Translations under genes and position numbers: made by a program
Part shown: in pieces, positions 6,116 to 7,956 of the stretch
How positions within the stretch are numbered: position 1 is the stretch's first letter
Layout: each line of letters starts with the position of its first letter
Notes under the pieces: generated by a model
What the model saw: only the letters and a program-made list of their open reading frames with translations
Told to the model about the DNA's origin: nothing
Database searches by the model: none
DNA from: JBEVEP01 sp040512755
GTDB taxonomy: Bacteria; Pseudomonadota; Alphaproteobacteria; Rhizobiales; Rhizobiaceae
NCBI GenBank assembly: GCA_040512755.1
Contig: JBEVEP010000370.1
Location: forward strand, 1 to 7,956
Length of the DNA stretch: 7,956 nucleotides
Direction: 5' to 3'

Positions 6116-6173
6116 ATCGCCGCATTTAGTCTTCATCCGGAGGCCGCACTAACGGGGACTTTTGGCGGACTGA

Positions 6174-7956
6174 ATGGCAAACCGGGACAGGAACAGGCGT
6201 ATCGAGCCCACCTTTGATGGGCCGTCGAAAGCGCAGTCGTCCAGCTTCGCGGTGAGTGAGGAGGATCGTGTCGTGCCCTCGAACCGCCGCAGTTCTAGAA
6301 AACGCAAGTCATCGAAAGCGCGATCGTCGAAATCCCGCCGCGAGCGGCGGAGCCTGTTCGGCCTGCTTGGGCGGCTCTCCTATTGGACCTTCGTTTTCGC
6401 GCTCTGGGCGGGCATAGGTCTCGCCGGTATCATCGCCTACTATGGCGCGCAGATGCCCAGCGCCACGACCTGGGCCATCCCCGACCGGCCGCCCAACGTA
6501 AAGATTGTTTCTGCGGACGGCCAGCTTCTGGCGAACCGCGGCATGACAGGCGGGGAAGCGCTCGGCCTGCATGAAATGTCGCCCTACATTCCACAGGCGG
6601 TCGTGGCGATCGAAGACCGTCGCTTCTACGCCCATTTCGGCGTCGATCCGATCGGTCTGGCGCGCGCCATGGTGCAGAACGTTATGCAGGGCCGGCTGAC
6701 GCAGGGCGGTTCGACGCTCACCCAGCAGCTCGCCAAGAATCTGTTTCTGAAACCGGAGCGCACGCTCGAGCGCAAGGTCCAGGAAGTGCTCCTGGCGCTC
6801 TGGCTCGAGCAAAAATACGCCAAGGAACAGATTCTGGAGATGTATCTCAACCGGGTCTATTTCGGTTCCGGCTCCTACGGCGTGGAGGCTGCCTCGCGCC
6901 GGTATTTCGGAAAGTCCGCGCGTGACGTTTCGCTTTCGGAAGCGGCGGTGCTGGCGGGCCTCCTCAAGGCTCCATCGCGTCTGTCGCCCGCCCGTGATCC
7001 CAAGGCTGCGGAGCAGCGCGCGCAACTGGTGCTCGCCGCGATGCGCGAGCAGAAGCTGATCGGGGACAAGGAGCTGACGGTCGCGATGGGCGCGCCGGCG
7101 ACACGTGCGTCTGCGTACTGGACCGGCTCGGAGAACTATGTCGCTGACCGGATCATGGATGAACTGCCGGGCCTGATAGGCGAAGTGCGCAGCGATATCA
7201 TCGTTGACACGACGGTCGACCTGAACCTGCAGAAACTTGCCGAACAATCGATCCGCCGCCTCATCGAGGAGCAGGGCGACAAGCTCAATGTCACCCAGGG
7301 CGCGCTGGTGTCGATCGACAATTCCGGCGCGGTGAGGGCGATGGTCGGCGGCGCGAACTATGCCGACAGCCAGTTCGACCGCGCGTCCGAGGCGCGCCGG
7401 CAACCGGGCTCCGCGTTCAAGCCTTTCGTATTTCTCGCCGCCCTCGAGCAGGGCCGAACGCCCGACAGCGTGCGCAACGACGCGCCCATCCGGATCGGCA
7501 AATGGACGCCGGAGAACTACAACGGGAAGTACTACGGCAAGGTCACGCTGGCGACGGCGCTCGCGAAGTCGCTGAACTCGGTGGCCGCACAGCTGGCAAT
7601 GGAGGTCGGTCCGGATGCCGTGGTTGAAGTCGCGCACCGGATGGGCATCGAATCCAGCCTGCAGGCCAACACGACGATCGCACTGGGCACCTCGGAGGTG
7701 ACGCCGCTCGAACTGACAGCGGCCTATGTGCCTTTCGCGAACGGCGGCTACAGGCCGGAGATTCATTTCGTCCAGCGCGTCACCACTGCCGCGGGTGAAG
7801 TCCTCTACGAGAACGCGCACAATGGCTATCCGCGCGTCATCAGCCCGGAAATCGTAGGCATGATGAATGCGATGATGAAGCAGACGATCGAGACGGGAAC
7901 CGGCCGCAAGGCCGCGTTCGAATGGCCGGCTGCGGGCAAGACCGGAACCACCCAGA
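6174..7956 (+). CDS. Class A penicillin-binding protein, PBP1A type (3' end outside window)
   Basis: Bifunctional peptidoglycan synthase that polymerises lipid II and cross-links the glycan strands at the inner membrane. About 594 codons are present and the frame is still open at the edge. The cytoplasmic N-terminus has an Arg/Lys/Ser-rich stretch (about 38-60), followed by one membrane anchor (about 71-92). The transglycosylase domain GT51 follows: catalytic E147 in AIEDRRFY, GGSTLTQQLAKN (178-189), RKVQE (200-204) with the second glutamate, and YLNRVYFGSGSYGVEAA. After a short linker the transpeptidase domain starts near 375, with the SxxK nucleophile S413 in QPGSAFKPF, SLN at 466-468 and KTGT at 589-592, all intact. 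There is no large inserted domain between the two enzymes. The ATG at 6174 is preceded immediately by an in-frame TGA, with a weak GGCGGA site before it. Rhizobia carry several paralogues (mrcA1, mrcA2, mrcB, pbpC), so I give no symbol. A CtrA-like box lies upstream. Confidence 0.95.
   Translation, partial: MANRDRNRRIEPTFDGPSKAQSSSFAVSEEDRVVPSNRRSSRKRKSSKARSSKSRRERRSLFGLLGRLSYWTFVFALWAGIGLAGIIAYYGAQMPSATTWAIPDRPPNVKIVSADGQLLANRGMTGGEALGLHEMSPYIPQAVVAIEDRRFYAHFGVDPIGLARAMVQNVMQGRLTQGGSTLTQQLAKNLFLKPERTLERKVQEVLLALWLEQKYAKEQILEMYLNRVYFGSGSYGVEAASRRYFGKSARDVSLSEAAVLAGLLKAPSRLSPARDPKAAEQRAQLVLAAMREQKLIGDKELTVAMGAPATRASAYWTGSENYVADRIMDELPGLIGEVRSDIIVDTTVDLNLQKLAEQSIRRLIEEQGDKLNVTQGALVSIDNSGAVRAMVGGANYADSQFDRASEARRQPGSAFKPFVFLAALEQGRTPDSVRNDAPIRIGKWTPENYNGKYYGKVTLATALAKSLNSVAAQLAMEVGPDAVVEVAHRMGIESSLQANTTIALGTSEVTPLELTAAYVPFANGGYRPEIHFVQRVTTAAGEVLYENAHNGYPRVISPEIVGMMNAMMKQTIETGTGRKAAFEWPAAGKTGTTQ

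Noticed and set aside
5784..6125. 113-codon minus-strand frame before the lipoprotein
   Set aside because: It overlaps the lipoprotein gene in another frame and crosses the repeat at 6041-6099; there is no ribosome site or domain.
6309..7820. 503-codon open frame on the minus strand
   Set aside because: It is antisense to the penicillin-binding protein gene, whose plus-strand frame carries every GT51 and transpeptidase motif. The minus frame is Arg/His-rich, low-complexity protein with no recognisable domain, as expected of a G+C-rich shadow frame.

Overview
The window looks like chromosomal DNA of an alphaproteobacterium of the order Hyphomicrobiales, most likely close to Mesorhizobium or another Phyllobacteriaceae. 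The reasons are the high G+C content, the protein sequences, short C-rich/G-rich intergenic repeats of a kind common in Mesorhizobium genomes, a heat-shock-type promoter matching the rhizobial RpoH consensus, and a CtrA-type TTAA-N7-TTAA box. The genus is inference; no database was consulted.

Layout. Positions 1-130 hold two different short palindromic repeats lying downstream of polA. DNA polymerase I (polA) fills 131-3082 on the minus strand. The 441-base gap to the next gene is divergent. It contains a near-perfect RpoH-type promoter (3209-3239) followed by about 150 bases that fold into four consecutive hairpins, the last an intrinsic terminator. I read this as a small RNA gene whose loops are C-rich and partly match the 16S anti-Shine-Dalgarno sequence. 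An M20-family metallo-dipeptidase (3524-4909) and a short RNase D-type exonuclease (4923-5540) follow as a probable two-gene operon. A small lipoprotein, possibly RcsF-like (5531-5902, minus strand), converges on the exonuclease gene and overlaps its end by 10 bases. The gap 5903-6173 carries the lipoprotein's probable promoter, a degenerate copy of the first repeat, and a candidate CtrA box. The last gene, from 6174, is a class A penicillin-binding protein cut by the window edge just after its KTGT motif.

Functionally this is mostly a housekeeping region (DNA repair/replication, peptide turnover, RNA processing, cell-wall synthesis), not an accessory island. No mobile element, defence system, CRISPR array, tRNA or rRNA is visible. 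The points most worth a second look are the stress-type small RNA beside polA, the loss of three of the five catalytic residues in the Pol I 3'-5' proofreading domain, and the possible cell-cycle (CtrA) control of the penicillin-binding protein gene.
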